Made by a program: the position numbers and the translations under genes | The notes under the pieces: generated by a model | Database searches by the model: none | What the model was told of the DNA's origin: nothing | Seen by the model: the letters and a program-made list of their open reading frames with translations, nothing else | Shown here: piece after piece, positions 34,803 to 42,348 of the stretch | Layout of the letters: each line of letters starts with the position of its first letter | How positions within the stretch are numbered: position 1 is the stretch's first letter | NCBI GenBank assembly: GCA_902826775.1 | Contig: CADEHE010000019.1 | Coordinates: forward strand, 1 to 49,703 | Direction of reading: 5' to 3' | Origin: an uncultured Pseudomonadota bacterium | GTDB lineage: Bacteria > Pseudomonadota > Gammaproteobacteria > Burkholderiales > JALYOK01 | Length of the DNA: 49,703 bases

Positions 34803-35216
34803 ATGCGCGCGGCGATCTTCGCGCTATCGGCGGTTCTTCTAGCGTCAGCCGCGCACGCATGCGAGCTGCCGTTCAGCGTTGTTCAGAACGGACCAGACAC
34901 GATACTCAAGCTGGTGCTGAAGCAAGCCGGCGGTGCTGCCTTGACCGAAAGCGAAGCGGCCCTAGTGGAAGAGTTCAACGCCGATCAGCGCCGATACTGG
35001 AAATCGAAAGTACAAAGCGAGCCGGTCTGCACCGACGGCGTCGACCCGCACAACTGCGTCAGCCAATGCAAGGACCGGCCGGCTCAGATCGTGCGGGCCG
35101 CGCGATTCAAAGAGGGCGCCCTGCGCTACTCGCTGCCGGCTGAACAGCGAGCCGAGTTACAAAAGCAAGAACATGCGCTGGAGAAGAAGTGGGAACAGTG
35201 GAGTCATGTTCGATAG
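34803..35216 (+). CDS. Small secreted protein of unknown function
   Basis: A 137-residue protein with a signal peptide (LSAVLLASAAHA) and a mature part of about 117 residues containing four Cys (one right after the cleavage site, then CTDG, NCVSQC) and a charged helical C-terminus. No family is recognised. It begins 13 bases after the di-haem oxidoreductase gene and likely shares its transcript, so it may be a periplasmic partner or electron-transfer accessory of that enzyme (inference from position only). Confidence 0.7.
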   Translation: MRAAIFALSAVLLASAAHACELPFSVVQNGPDTILKLVLKQAGGAALTESEAALVEEFNADQRRYWKSKVQSEPVCTDGVDPHNCVSQCKDRPAQIVRAARFKEGALRYSLPAEQRAELQKQEHALEKKWEQWSHVR

Positions 35217-35295
35217 GTACACGACCGGGCACGCGCGCTACGTAGTATTTCAAGCAAAAGTCTATGGCTTCCTGAGCCAAGAAAGCTGAGCTCTC

Positions 35296-36135
35296 TTAGA
35301 CTTCCATCTTGCGTTTCAACTCCGGCGGATTCGCGAACGTCTTGCGGAAGTAATCATCGCCCGCGTTGGCGAATTTGACCCCTGCCGCTTTAATCGCGTT
35401 ATCCGGGACTTTCACCAGTGGCGTGTAGCGCGGATGGTGATGCTCCAAGTAGGGATCATTGCGCGCGGCGTTGTAGCAGAACAGCACCGTCCAGCGCCGG
35501 TTCGGTGAGCGGTTTTGATCGGAGCGGTGCATGACGTTGCTGTGGAAAAACAAGCCGTCGCCCGGCTCCATCTCCGCGTATACCAACTCCATTTGCTTGA
35601 GCATTTGCTCGACGCGCTTGGGATCGGCGCCAACTTGCTCGCCCGGCAGCACACCGTGATCGACGCGCCCCGCATGATGCGAGCCGCGCAGCACTTGCAA
35701 GCAGCCGTTCTCGCGCGTGGCGCGGTCCAGCGCAACCATGACGCTCGCCATGTACGGAAACACGCAGCCGTTGTGGTACCAGTAGCCGTAGTCCTGATGC
35801 CATTCCCACGCACCGCCCTCGTAAGGTTCTTTGGCGGTCAGCTTGGAGTGATAGTGGTAAACCTCGCCGCCGAGCATGTCTTCCATGGTATCGACGACGC
35901 GATGCGAGCGCGCGGCCAAGCCGTACACGCTTTCGCCCGGATGATTCCAAGTGGCCATGCGCGTGGCTTTGCCTTGTGCGTCCTTGCGGTCGTACAAGCT
36001 CGCGCGCAGCTGCGGGTCTTGCTCGATCGCTGCGCGCATAAGAGCGATCTCTTCGGCGGCGAACAAACCGCGGATCATGACAAAGCCATCGCGTTCGTAA
36101 GCAGCGCGCTGCTCGGCAGAGAAAATTGAAGGCAT
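35296..36135 (-). CDS. Phytanoyl-CoA dioxygenase (PhyH) family protein
   Basis: A 279-residue Fe(II)/2-oxoglutarate-dependent oxygenase. It starts with the family's ERDGFVMIRGLF, carries the metal-binding HxD in WEWHQDYGYW, and the distal His in FFHSNVMHRSDQNRS followed by RRWTVLFCYNAARN, where the Arg should hold 2-oxoglutarate. These proteins hydroxylate acyl-CoAs, small acids or other secondary metabolites; the substrate is not readable. It is a single gene, convergent with the DUF1111 pair. AGGAAA upstream of the ATG is the likely ribosome-binding site. Confidence 0.9.
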   Translation of the reverse strand: MPSIFSAEQRAAYERDGFVMIRGLFAAEEIALMRAAIEQDPQLRASLYDRKDAQGKATRMATWNHPGESVYGLAARSHRVVDTMEDMLGGEVYHYHSKLTAKEPYEGGAWEWHQDYGYWYHNGCVFPYMASVMVALDRATRENGCLQVLRGSHHAGRVDHGVLPGEQVGADPKRVEQMLKQMELVYAEMEPGDGLFFHSNVMHRSDQNRSPNRRWTVLFCYNAARNDPYLEHHHPRYTPLVKVPDNAIKAAGVKFANAGDDYFRKTFANPPELKRKMEV

Positions 36136-36483
36136 AAAGTTTCCTGGCGTTTAGAGTTTACTGGGCCCAGTGTAAGGTGGATAGTGAGTATGGACTTTAC
36201 TTACACCATGATTCTTATATCAGTATTGATCGACCTTATGGTTAACAACAGGCGTCCGCCGCGTTCCAAGCTCATTCTAATCGTACCGCAGCGCGGGCAT
36301 GCTCGCGTTGGCGCTACCTTGGTTTCAATGCCGAACCGGCGCGCAAGCAATGTAGTCGCTCAGCATTTAATTGCACGAGCATGGCGCGTCGCACCGCCCA
36401 CTCAATCCGGGCGCTTTTTATCCGTCGCGCCAGGTGGTAATGTTGCGGTAGCTTGTCACAGACCAAAATAAAGGAGGAGACGT
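36136..36483. promoter_or_regulatory. Divergent intergenic region between the PhyH and PNPOx-like genes
   Basis: A 348-base gap. A perfect 12-bp palindrome ACTGGGCCCAGT at 36160-36171 lies 25 bases before the PhyH start and overlaps a possible minus-strand -10 (TACACT), a good operator position. A very strong ribosome-binding site (AAAGGAGGAGA) precedes the plus-strand gene. A frame at 36184-36471 has no ribosome-binding site or family and is not called. Confidence 0.45.
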
Positions 36484-37005
36484 ATGGCAATCGCGGTAGC
36501 TAAATTTCTCGACGTAGCGAGCGGCTTGCAGCCCAATCAGTTCTCGGTTGGGGGGCACGACTCGGTCACTTCGCTCAACGACATCGATCCGATCTACAAG
36601 CGGCTGCTGGACGAGCCGGTCACCGCCGTATTGGCGGTAATGGGCAAAGACGGGCGCCCGAATTTGACGCCGATGTGGTTTGATTACGACGGCTCGACAG
36701 TGCTGCTTAACGTGGCATCTCACCGCAAAAAGATCGAATGGATACGCGCGTTTCCCAAGCTCACCTTCTTGCTCATGAATCCAACCAATCCATACCACTG
36801 GATGAGCATCAAATGCAAAGTCGTGCGCGAGATTTCCGAGGACGATCCCAAAGAAGGCGCACGTGTCACCAAGCAGGTCGACAAAATTTGGACCAAGTAC
36901 ACCCAGCAGCCACCGCCGTACGGTCTGCGTGACCCGTCCCGCAATGAGCGTCGGGTGCTGTTTGAATGCGCGGTGGAAAAGGTCGCCACGTTCGGCAAAC
37001 CGTAA
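36484..37005 (+). CDS. Pyridoxamine 5'-phosphate oxidase-like flavin-binding protein
   Basis: A 173-residue protein of the PNPOx-like split-barrel superfamily (F420/FMN-dependent type). Typical features are VLAVMGKDGRPNLTPMWFDYDG at 45-66 and VLLNVASHRKKIEWIR, where the Lys/Arg residues bind flavin phosphate. It is too short and divergent to be the true PdxH enzyme. Its start is firm: AAAGGAGGAGA before the ATG, the same style as the amidohydrolase gene. A monooxygenase gene starts 10 bases after its stop, so it may supply reduced flavin or act on the same substrate path. Confidence 0.88.
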   Translation: MAIAVAKFLDVASGLQPNQFSVGGHDSVTSLNDIDPIYKRLLDEPVTAVLAVMGKDGRPNLTPMWFDYDGSTVLLNVASHRKKIEWIRAFPKLTFLLMNPTNPYHWMSIKCKVVREISEDDPKEGARVTKQVDKIWTKYTQQPPPYGLRDPSRNERRVLFECAVEKVATFGKP

Positions 37006-37015
37006 GCCTCCGCGA

Positions 37016-38191
37016 ATGAAAACAGCAGTGATCGGCGGTTCGCTCGGCGGGCTAACCGCCGCGCTTCTATTGAGCGATCTCGGCGTCGACGTGCACGTCT
37101 ATGAACGCTCGCCGGTGGAACTTGCGCAGCGCGGGGCCGGCATCGGATTCTTGCCCGACAGCCAGCGCTACTTGGTCGAGCGCGGCGGTGTCGCGCTGGA
37201 TGACATCAGCATCGGCACTGCGCATATTCGCTACCTCGACCGGCGCGGCAACGTCATCTACGACGGCGCGCAAAAGTATCGGTTCAGTTCTTGGAACACA
37301 GTTTACCGCCAGCTGCTGGCGCGCTTCGACGCGCGCCGCTATCACTTGGGCTGCGAGCTCACCGGCTGGCGCGACGATGGCCAAGCGGTCGAAGCGCAAT
37401 TTGCCGGCGGCAAGCCGTCGCAGCGCGCCGATTTGATGATTTGTGCCGACGGCGTCGGCTCGGCGTCGCGCGCGCGGCTCCTGCCTGAAGCGAAGCCGGT
37501 TTATTCAGGTTACGTCGCTTGGCGCGGCATGGTGCCTGAGATGGCGGTCGATGCCAAGGTGCGCGCCGCGTTTGACGACGCCATCACCTATTACGTGCTC
37601 GCCAACAGCCACATTCTTGTCTACCCGATCCCCGGCGTCGATGGTTCGGTCAAACCCGGAGAGCGCTTGCTCAATTTTGTTTGGTATCGAAACTATCTTG
37701 CCGGCGGCGATTTGGATGATTTGATGACCGACCAAAGCGGCCAGCACCGCGAGATCTCGCTGCCGCCCGGCGCGGTGAGCGATCGCCACATGGCGGAATT
37801 GCGCGCTAGCGCGATTGCGCGGCTGCCCGCTGTATTCGCCGACCTTGTTTGCTCCACCGCGCAACCGTTTCTACAAGTCATCTACGATCTCGACATACCG
37901 CGCATGGCATTCGGGCGCATTTGCTTGGTCGGCGATGCCGCGTTCGTCGGACGCCCGCACGCTGCCGCGGGCACGGCTAAAGCCGCCGCAGACAGCTGGG
38001 CGCTGGCCGACGCCCTAGCGCGCAACCGCGATGTTCCCACCGCGCTCGCGCAGTGGGAACCCGGACAGATCGCGCTCGGCAAGCAGTTGCTGGAGCGCAC
38101 GCGCGCCATCGGCCGCCGCTCGCAAGTCGACGGTAACTGGGTACCGGGCGACCCGTATTTGATTCTTGGTTTGCGAGGGCCGGGCAATTGA
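37016..38191 (+). CDS. FAD-dependent aromatic monooxygenase, 2,6-dihydroxypyridine 3-monooxygenase-like
   Basis: A 391-residue class A flavoprotein hydroxylase. It starts directly with the Rossmann motif MKTAVIGGSLGGLTAALLL, has the DG motif (ICADGVGSASRARLL, about residue 150) and the GD motif (ICLVGDAAFVGRPHAAAGT, about residue 300) that binds the FAD ribityl chain. The RPHAAAGTAKAA sequence following GD resembles that of dihydroxypyridine hydroxylases more than salicylate hydroxylases; this is a judgement from memory. Such enzymes use NAD(P)H and oxygen to hydroxylate an activated ring. The ATG at 37016 places the Rossmann motif at the N-terminus. Its stop overlaps the start of the next gene (TTGA). 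Confidence 0.88.
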   Translation: MKTAVIGGSLGGLTAALLLSDLGVDVHVYERSPVELAQRGAGIGFLPDSQRYLVERGGVALDDISIGTAHIRYLDRRGNVIYDGAQKYRFSSWNTVYRQLLARFDARRYHLGCELTGWRDDGQAVEAQFAGGKPSQRADLMICADGVGSASRARLLPEAKPVYSGYVAWRGMVPEMAVDAKVRAAFDDAITYYVLANSHILVYPIPGVDGSVKPGERLLNFVWYRNYLAGGDLDDLMTDQSGQHREISLPPGAVSDRHMAELRASAIARLPAVFADLVCSTAQPFLQVIYDLDIPRMAFGRICLVGDAAFVGRPHAAAGTAKAAADSWALADALARNRDVPTALAQWEPGQIALGKQLLERTRAIGRRSQVDGNWVPGDPYLILGLRGPGN

Positions 38192-38502
38192 TCCCCGCTC
38201 GCATTCGGGCATTGATACTGGCGCTCCTTACGGTTTTTGCGCTCGGCGGCTGCCAGCGCCCGCCGGTGGAATTGAACACCGCCAAGCGCAAAGATCTCGA
38301 AACGGTGAAAGAGATCGGCCCGCGCATGTCGGAGGCGATCGTCTACGAACGCAAGCGCGGCGGCGAGTTCAAAGACTGGAACGATTTCGTCGCGCGCGTG
38401 AAAGGCGTGGGCGCGAAGAGTGCGGCGCAGATGTCAGCGGACGGCCTAGTCATCAACGGCCAAAACATGACTGACGGCGCCGCGCCCGCAATGCCCAAAT
38501 AG
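38188..38502 (+). CDS. Helix-hairpin-helix lipoprotein (ComEA-like domain)
   Basis: A 104-residue protein with a lipoprotein signal (lipobox LGGC, Cys22) and one ComEA-type helix-hairpin-helix domain: ELNTAKRKDLETVKEIGPRM to GVGAKSAAQMSADGL (about residues 30-90). Such domains normally bind double-stranded DNA non-specifically, for instance in DNA uptake, although a few serve in protein contact. The start TTG overlaps the monooxygenase stop (TTGA), so it is translationally coupled within a catabolic-looking operon, an odd place for a DNA-binding lipoprotein. The next gene begins 7 bases after its stop. Confidence 0.82.
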   Translation: MIPARIRALILALLTVFALGGCQRPPVELNTAKRKDLETVKEIGPRMSEAIVYERKRGGEFKDWNDFVARVKGVGAKSAAQMSADGLVINGQNMTDGAAPAMPK

Positions 38503-38509
38503 CGCCGCG

Positions 38510-39856
38510 ATGGCAACACCTACGCTACGCATCGGCGCCGGCGCCGGCTTTCAAGGCGATCGCTTTGAGCCTGCCGTCGTTCTCGCCGAACAAGGCAATC
38601 TCGACTATTTGGTGCTGGAGTGCTTGGCCGAGCGCACTATCGCGCTGGCGCAGAAGAGCAAGCTCGGTGATCCCGCAATGGGTTACGACGCATTTTTGCG
38701 GCGGCGGCTTGAGCCATTGTTGCCGCTCATCAAAAAGCGCGGCGTACGCCTCGTCACCAACATGGGCGCGGCCAATCCAGCCGCCGCAGGTCGGATCGTC
38801 ATCGAGATAGCGCGGCAAATGCGGTTAGCTATCAAAGTTGCCGTCGTCACCGGCGACGACGTGCTCGCGCAACTTTCACCCGACACCCGGATCATAGAAT
38901 CCGGGCGTCCGCTGCGCACCTACGCCAACGTCATTTCGGCGAACGCTTATTTGGGCGTCGAAGCCATGCTGCCCGCGTTAGCGAGTGGTGCGGACGTCGT
39001 CATCACCGGGCGCGTGGCGGACCCTAGCTTGTTTCTTGCGCCCATCGTGCACCATTTCGGCTGGCGCTTGGATGATTGGATGCGCTTGGGCCAAGGCACT
39101 GTCGTCGGGCATTTGCTTGAATGTGCCGGACAGATTACCGGCGGCTACTTCGCCGACCCCGGCAAGAAGGACGTGCCCGATCTCGCGCACTTGGGTTTTC
39201 CCTTGGCGGAAGTGCAAGTCGACGGCAGCGCGATCATCGGCAAGGTGGCAGGCACCGGTGGGGTCGTCAATTTCGCCACCGTCAAGGAACAGCTCCTGTA
39301 TGAAGTCACCGACCCGGCCGCGTACGTTACGCCGGACGTGGTGGCCGATTTCACGCAAGTGCGCATCGAAGGCGTCGGTACTGACCGCGTGCGCGTCAGC
39401 GGCGGAATCGGCCATGCGCGCAGCGAGACTTATAAAGTCAGTATCGGCTACCAAGCCGGTTTTCGCGGCGAAGGAGAAATCTCCTACGCGGGACAGAACG
39501 CGCTGGCGCGCGCCGAACTCGCCGGCCGCGTGATCGACGAGCGCTTGCGCGAAGATTTCCCCGACCTGCGCCTCGACTACATCGGCTGCAATTCGGTGCA
39601 CGGCAAGAGCTTTGCGCCGCACTCGGTGCCTTACGAAGTTCGATTGCGCGCAGCCGCCTTGGCTGCAACGCGGGCGCAGGCTGAGCGCATCGGCGAAGAA
39701 GTCGAAGCACTTTACACCAATGGCCCCGCCGGCGGCGGTGCTGCGCGTAAGCACCTGACCGAGGTCATCGGTATCGTCTCGGCTTTGCTGGCGCGCAGCG
39801 AGGCCGACAGTAAGGTAACCGTGTTGGAATCGGATCCCCATCATGAAACTGTATGA
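38510..39856 (+). CDS. AtuA-like acyclic terpene utilisation protein (DUF1446)
   Basis: A 448-residue protein of the DUF1446/AtuA family. Family blocks seen are RIGAGAGFQGDRFEPAV at the start, LECLAERTIALAQ, LVTNMGAANP, VVITGRVADPSLFLAP and SVHGKSFAPH near the C-terminus. AtuA is needed for growth of pseudomonads on citronellol-type terpenes, but its reaction is not established, and homologues occur in many acyl-CoA degradation clusters. It follows the lipoprotein by 7 bases, and its 3' end overlaps the next gene by 14 bases, which carries the usually associated C-terminal domain. Confidence 0.9.
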   Translation: MATPTLRIGAGAGFQGDRFEPAVVLAEQGNLDYLVLECLAERTIALAQKSKLGDPAMGYDAFLRRRLEPLLPLIKKRGVRLVTNMGAANPAAAGRIVIEIARQMRLAIKVAVVTGDDVLAQLSPDTRIIESGRPLRTYANVISANAYLGVEAMLPALASGADVVITGRVADPSLFLAPIVHHFGWRLDDWMRLGQGTVVGHLLECAGQITGGYFADPGKKDVPDLAHLGFPLAEVQVDGSAIIGKVAGTGGVVNFATVKEQLLYEVTDPAAYVTPDVVADFTQVRIEGVGTDRVRVSGGIGHARSETYKVSIGYQAGFRGEGEISYAGQNALARAELAGRVIDERLREDFPDLRLDYIGCNSVHGKSFAPHSVPYEVRLRAAALAATRAQAERIGEEVEALYTNGPAGGGAARKHLTEVIGIVSALLARSEADSKVTVLESDPHHETV

Positions 39857-40145
39857 ACTGGCCCACTGCCGAGCGGGCGACAAGGGCAACACATCGATTT
39901 TGTCGCTGATTGCCTATCGCAGCGAAGACTACCCGCTGCTGCTGCAAAAAGTGACCGCAACTGCCGTGCAACAACACTTAGCAGGCATCGTCTCCGGGAG
40001 CGTGAGGCGCTACGAAGTGGCGGGACTCGCGGCACTGCAGTTCGTGTGTGAGCAAGCACTCCTAACCGGCGTAACCACCTCGCTCGCCATGGACACGCAC
40101 GGCAAGGCGCTTAGCTCTGCGCTATTGGAGATGGAGATTGCCTAG
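39843..40145 (+). CDS. AtuA-associated small domain protein
   Basis: A 100-residue protein matching the C-terminal AtuA-like small domain (MKLYELAHCRAGDKGNTSIL), which in many homologues is fused to DUF1446 and here is a separate gene. The start ATG lies within the last five codons of the larger gene (14-base overlap), so production is coupled and the two likely form a complex. Its own catalytic role is unknown; the HCRAGDKGNTS segment is the most conserved part. Confidence 0.88.
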   Translation: MKLYELAHCRAGDKGNTSILSLIAYRSEDYPLLLQKVTATAVQQHLAGIVSGSVRRYEVAGLAALQFVCEQALLTGVTTSLAMDTHGKALSSALLEMEIA

Positions 40146-40146
40146 C

Positions 40147-40160
40147 CGGTTAGCTAACCG
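40147..40160. other. 14-bp perfect palindrome after the AtuA-like genes
   Basis: CGGTTAGCTAACCG directly follows the stop codon of the small AtuA-like gene. There is no T-run, so it is either a weak terminator stem or an operator for the exporter gene about 100 bases downstream. Confidence 0.4.
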
Positions 40161-40256
40161 CGCGGCAAGTTCGGCCAGGAAAACACTTTACGCGCGCATA
40201 TCGATGCCGCCTCACCCTCTCGCTGTGCCCGCCATGCGGCGAGCGCGGAGCGGCCG

Positions 40257-41807
40257 ATGAGTAGTACACCGGATACGCTCGCGCGCGAAGAGAGCGTAGC
40301 GCACGATCATCCACACGCGGTGGTGAAATCGCGCCGCTGGCTGATATTGCTGCTAGTGCAGATTTCAACACTGACTTTCGGCATGGCGATCACCGCCACG
40401 AACGTCATTCTGCCGCAGGTTCGCGGCAGCCTGTCACTGACGCAAGATCAAGCCGCTTGGATCGTCACGCTGTTTCTGGTGGCAGCCGCGGTGGCAACGC
40501 CTATGACCGGGTGGCTGGCAGGCCGCCTGGGGTGGCGGCGCTTCATGGTCGCCACGCTCATCGGCTTTACCCTCGCTTCGCTGGTCTGCGCTCTGGCGAA
40601 CTCACTCGAAGTCTTATTGGTTGGACGAGTGGCGCAGGGACTGTTCGGCGCGTCGCTGATACCGCTCGGCCAAGGCATGCTGCTCGCCACTTTTCCGCGC
40701 CCGATGCACGCGCTGGTGTTGATGCTATGGGGCGTGGGCTCGGTCATGGGCCCTACGCTGGGGCCTATCCTCGGCGGCTTGATCGCGGAATCGCTCAACT
40801 GGCGCTGGGTCTTCCTGTTGATGGCGCCAATTGGCGCGCTCACCACCGTGCTCGCGATGGTGGCGCTTGGCGACCAAGAACGCGGCACCTCCGGACGTCT
40901 CGGCACCATCGGCTTCCTCGCTCTAGCGTTGTGCATGAGCAGCGCACAGTTGATGCTCGACCGCGGCCATCGTCTGGATTGGTTTGAGTCGTTCGAAATT
41001 ACCATCGAGGCCATCGTGGCTGTGGTCGGTGTATGCGTGTTCATCGCTCACACCGCCTACTCGCGCACGCCGTTTTTGAGCCCGCGCGTGTTTCGCAACT
41101 GGAATTTCAGCCTTGGCTTGGTGATCGCGTTCGCGATGGGGGCGCTGAGCTATACACCGATCGTGCTGTTCCCGCCATTGCTGCAGGAGCTGCGCAACTA
41201 TCCGGACTCGATGGTCGGCTACTTGATGTCGGCGCGCGGGCTAGGCAATTTGCTTAGCTTTCTGATCGTGGTGCAATTCACCCGCTACAACGCGCGGCTC
41301 GCACTTGCGGCCGGCCTGCTATTGCAGGTCTGGGCCGGTTGGCAAATGAGCCTGCTCGACATCAACATGACCAACTTTGATGTGTTTTCGACCAACTTAG
41401 TGCAAGGTTTCGGCTTCGGCCTCGCGTATACGCCGATGACCGTGCTCGCATTTGCAACTTTGCCGACTTCCTTGGTGATCCAAGCCTCGGCAGTGTTCAA
41501 CTTGATGCGCAACTTCGGCAGCAGCCTGTTCATTTCACTCAGCATACTGATTTTGGTTCGATCGACAGCGGAAAACTACGCCGGTTTGAGCGCTGCAATC
41601 TCTGCATCCACCAAAACGCTGCACTCGCCTGCGTTGGCCAGCGGCTGGGGATGGGATACGACGAAAAGTCTGGCCGCATTGAGCGCCGAAATTCATCGGC
41701 AAGCCTCTATCGGCGGGTACTTGAATGCGTTTATCTTGTTCGGCATCGCGGCAGCGTTGCCACTGCCTATTGTGTGGTTGTTCCGCGATCCGCACCGGCG
41801 CAAATAG
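40257..41807 (+). CDS. DHA2-family MFS exporter (EmrB/QacA type, 14-TM)
   Basis: A 516-residue transporter with a 30-residue cytoplasmic head, then about 14 membrane segments. Motifs include the DHA2 start ATNVILPQVRGSLSLTQDQA, motif A-like GWLAGRLGWRRFM, and motif C with GPTLGPILGGLIAESLNWRW. Such proteins extrude drugs or organic compounds using the proton gradient. GGAG 8 bases before the ATG supports the start. It follows the AtuA-like genes in the same direction after 111 bases and may export a toxic intermediate of that pathway. No EmrA-type periplasmic adaptor is nearby. Confidence 0.9.
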   Translation: MSSTPDTLAREESVAHDHPHAVVKSRRWLILLLVQISTLTFGMAITATNVILPQVRGSLSLTQDQAAWIVTLFLVAAAVATPMTGWLAGRLGWRRFMVATLIGFTLASLVCALANSLEVLLVGRVAQGLFGASLIPLGQGMLLATFPRPMHALVLMLWGVGSVMGPTLGPILGGLIAESLNWRWVFLLMAPIGALTTVLAMVALGDQERGTSGRLGTIGFLALALCMSSAQLMLDRGHRLDWFESFEITIEAIVAVVGVCVFIAHTAYSRTPFLSPRVFRNWNFSLGLVIAFAMGALSYTPIVLFPPLLQELRNYPDSMVGYLMSARGLGNLLSFLIVVQFTRYNARLALAAGLLLQVWAGWQMSLLDINMTNFDVFSTNLVQGFGFGLAYTPMTVLAFATLPTSLVIQASAVFNLMRNFGSSLFISLSILILVRSTAENYAGLSAAISASTKTLHSPALASGWGWDTTKSLAALSAEIHRQASIGGYLNAFILFGIAAALPLPIVWLFRDPHRRK

Positions 41808-42099
41808 GCGGCCGGACACCGCTTGCGCTCAGTTCAGCTCTCTAAACTCTGCTTGCTGCCCCTCGCTTTTAGCGGTGCCGAGTGAATATTGCGCAATTGG
41901 AGTAGCATATAGGCCCGGACGCGCTGGCGATGCGTGCTTGGCCAGCGCAATTCCACATTGCAAGCCCACGCTATTGAGCCCCAAAGAATCGAGTAACTTG
42001 GCTCAATCCCTCACCTCCACGCCCGCGTCCGAGAGGGGGGCGGTTCGAGCGCAATTGCCTTGTTACTCATTTTTTCAAAACCTCAGTAAGGAAGGCCCA
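41808..42099. other. Intergenic region before the small winged-helix gene
   Basis: A 292-base gap. It holds an AAGGAAGG ribosome-binding site about 4 bases before the next gene and no recognisable gene or strong promoter. A G-run (AGAGGGGGGCGG near 42031-42042) is the only oddity. Confidence 0.4.
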
Positions 42100-42345
42100 A
42101 TGCAAGACATCCTGCAATACTTAAAGCTCACCGGGGAGAAGCTCGACTCCGAGATCGCCGCCGCAACTGGCATTTCGCTTACTGAGGTGCGCTTGCGCGT
42201 ATCTGAATTGTCCGCAAAAGGCGACGTAATCGTGTGCCGTTCGATTCGATTCAAAGACGGCAAGCCGATCGATGCCATGCTATGCCGGATGTCGGGATTT
42301 ATTCCACCTGCCGCCCCAGGCAGAAAGCCGAAAGCGCGGACGTAG
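42100..42345 (+). CDS. Small winged-helix-like DNA-binding protein
   Basis: An 81-residue protein whose first 50 residues look like a winged helix: LKLTGEKLDSEIAAATGISL with a following recognition helix TEVRLRVSELSAKGDV and wing VIVCRSIRFKDGK. The C-terminus is basic and proline-rich (PGRKPKART). It is probably a transcription factor or nucleoid-type protein; no exact family name is certain. The start is supported by AAGGAAGG. Its stop is 3 bases from the convergent DUF349 gene stop. Confidence 0.7.
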   Translation: MQDILQYLKLTGEKLDSEIAAATGISLTEVRLRVSELSAKGDVIVCRSIRFKDGKPIDAMLCRMSGFIPPAAPGRKPKART

Positions 42346-42348
42346 GCT

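Noticed and set aside
36184..36471. A 95-codon frame in the gap between the PhyH and PNPOx-like genes
   Set aside because: The first 20 residues are hydrophobic, but there is no ribosome-binding site, the rest is basic noise, and it would cover the likely regulatory region.
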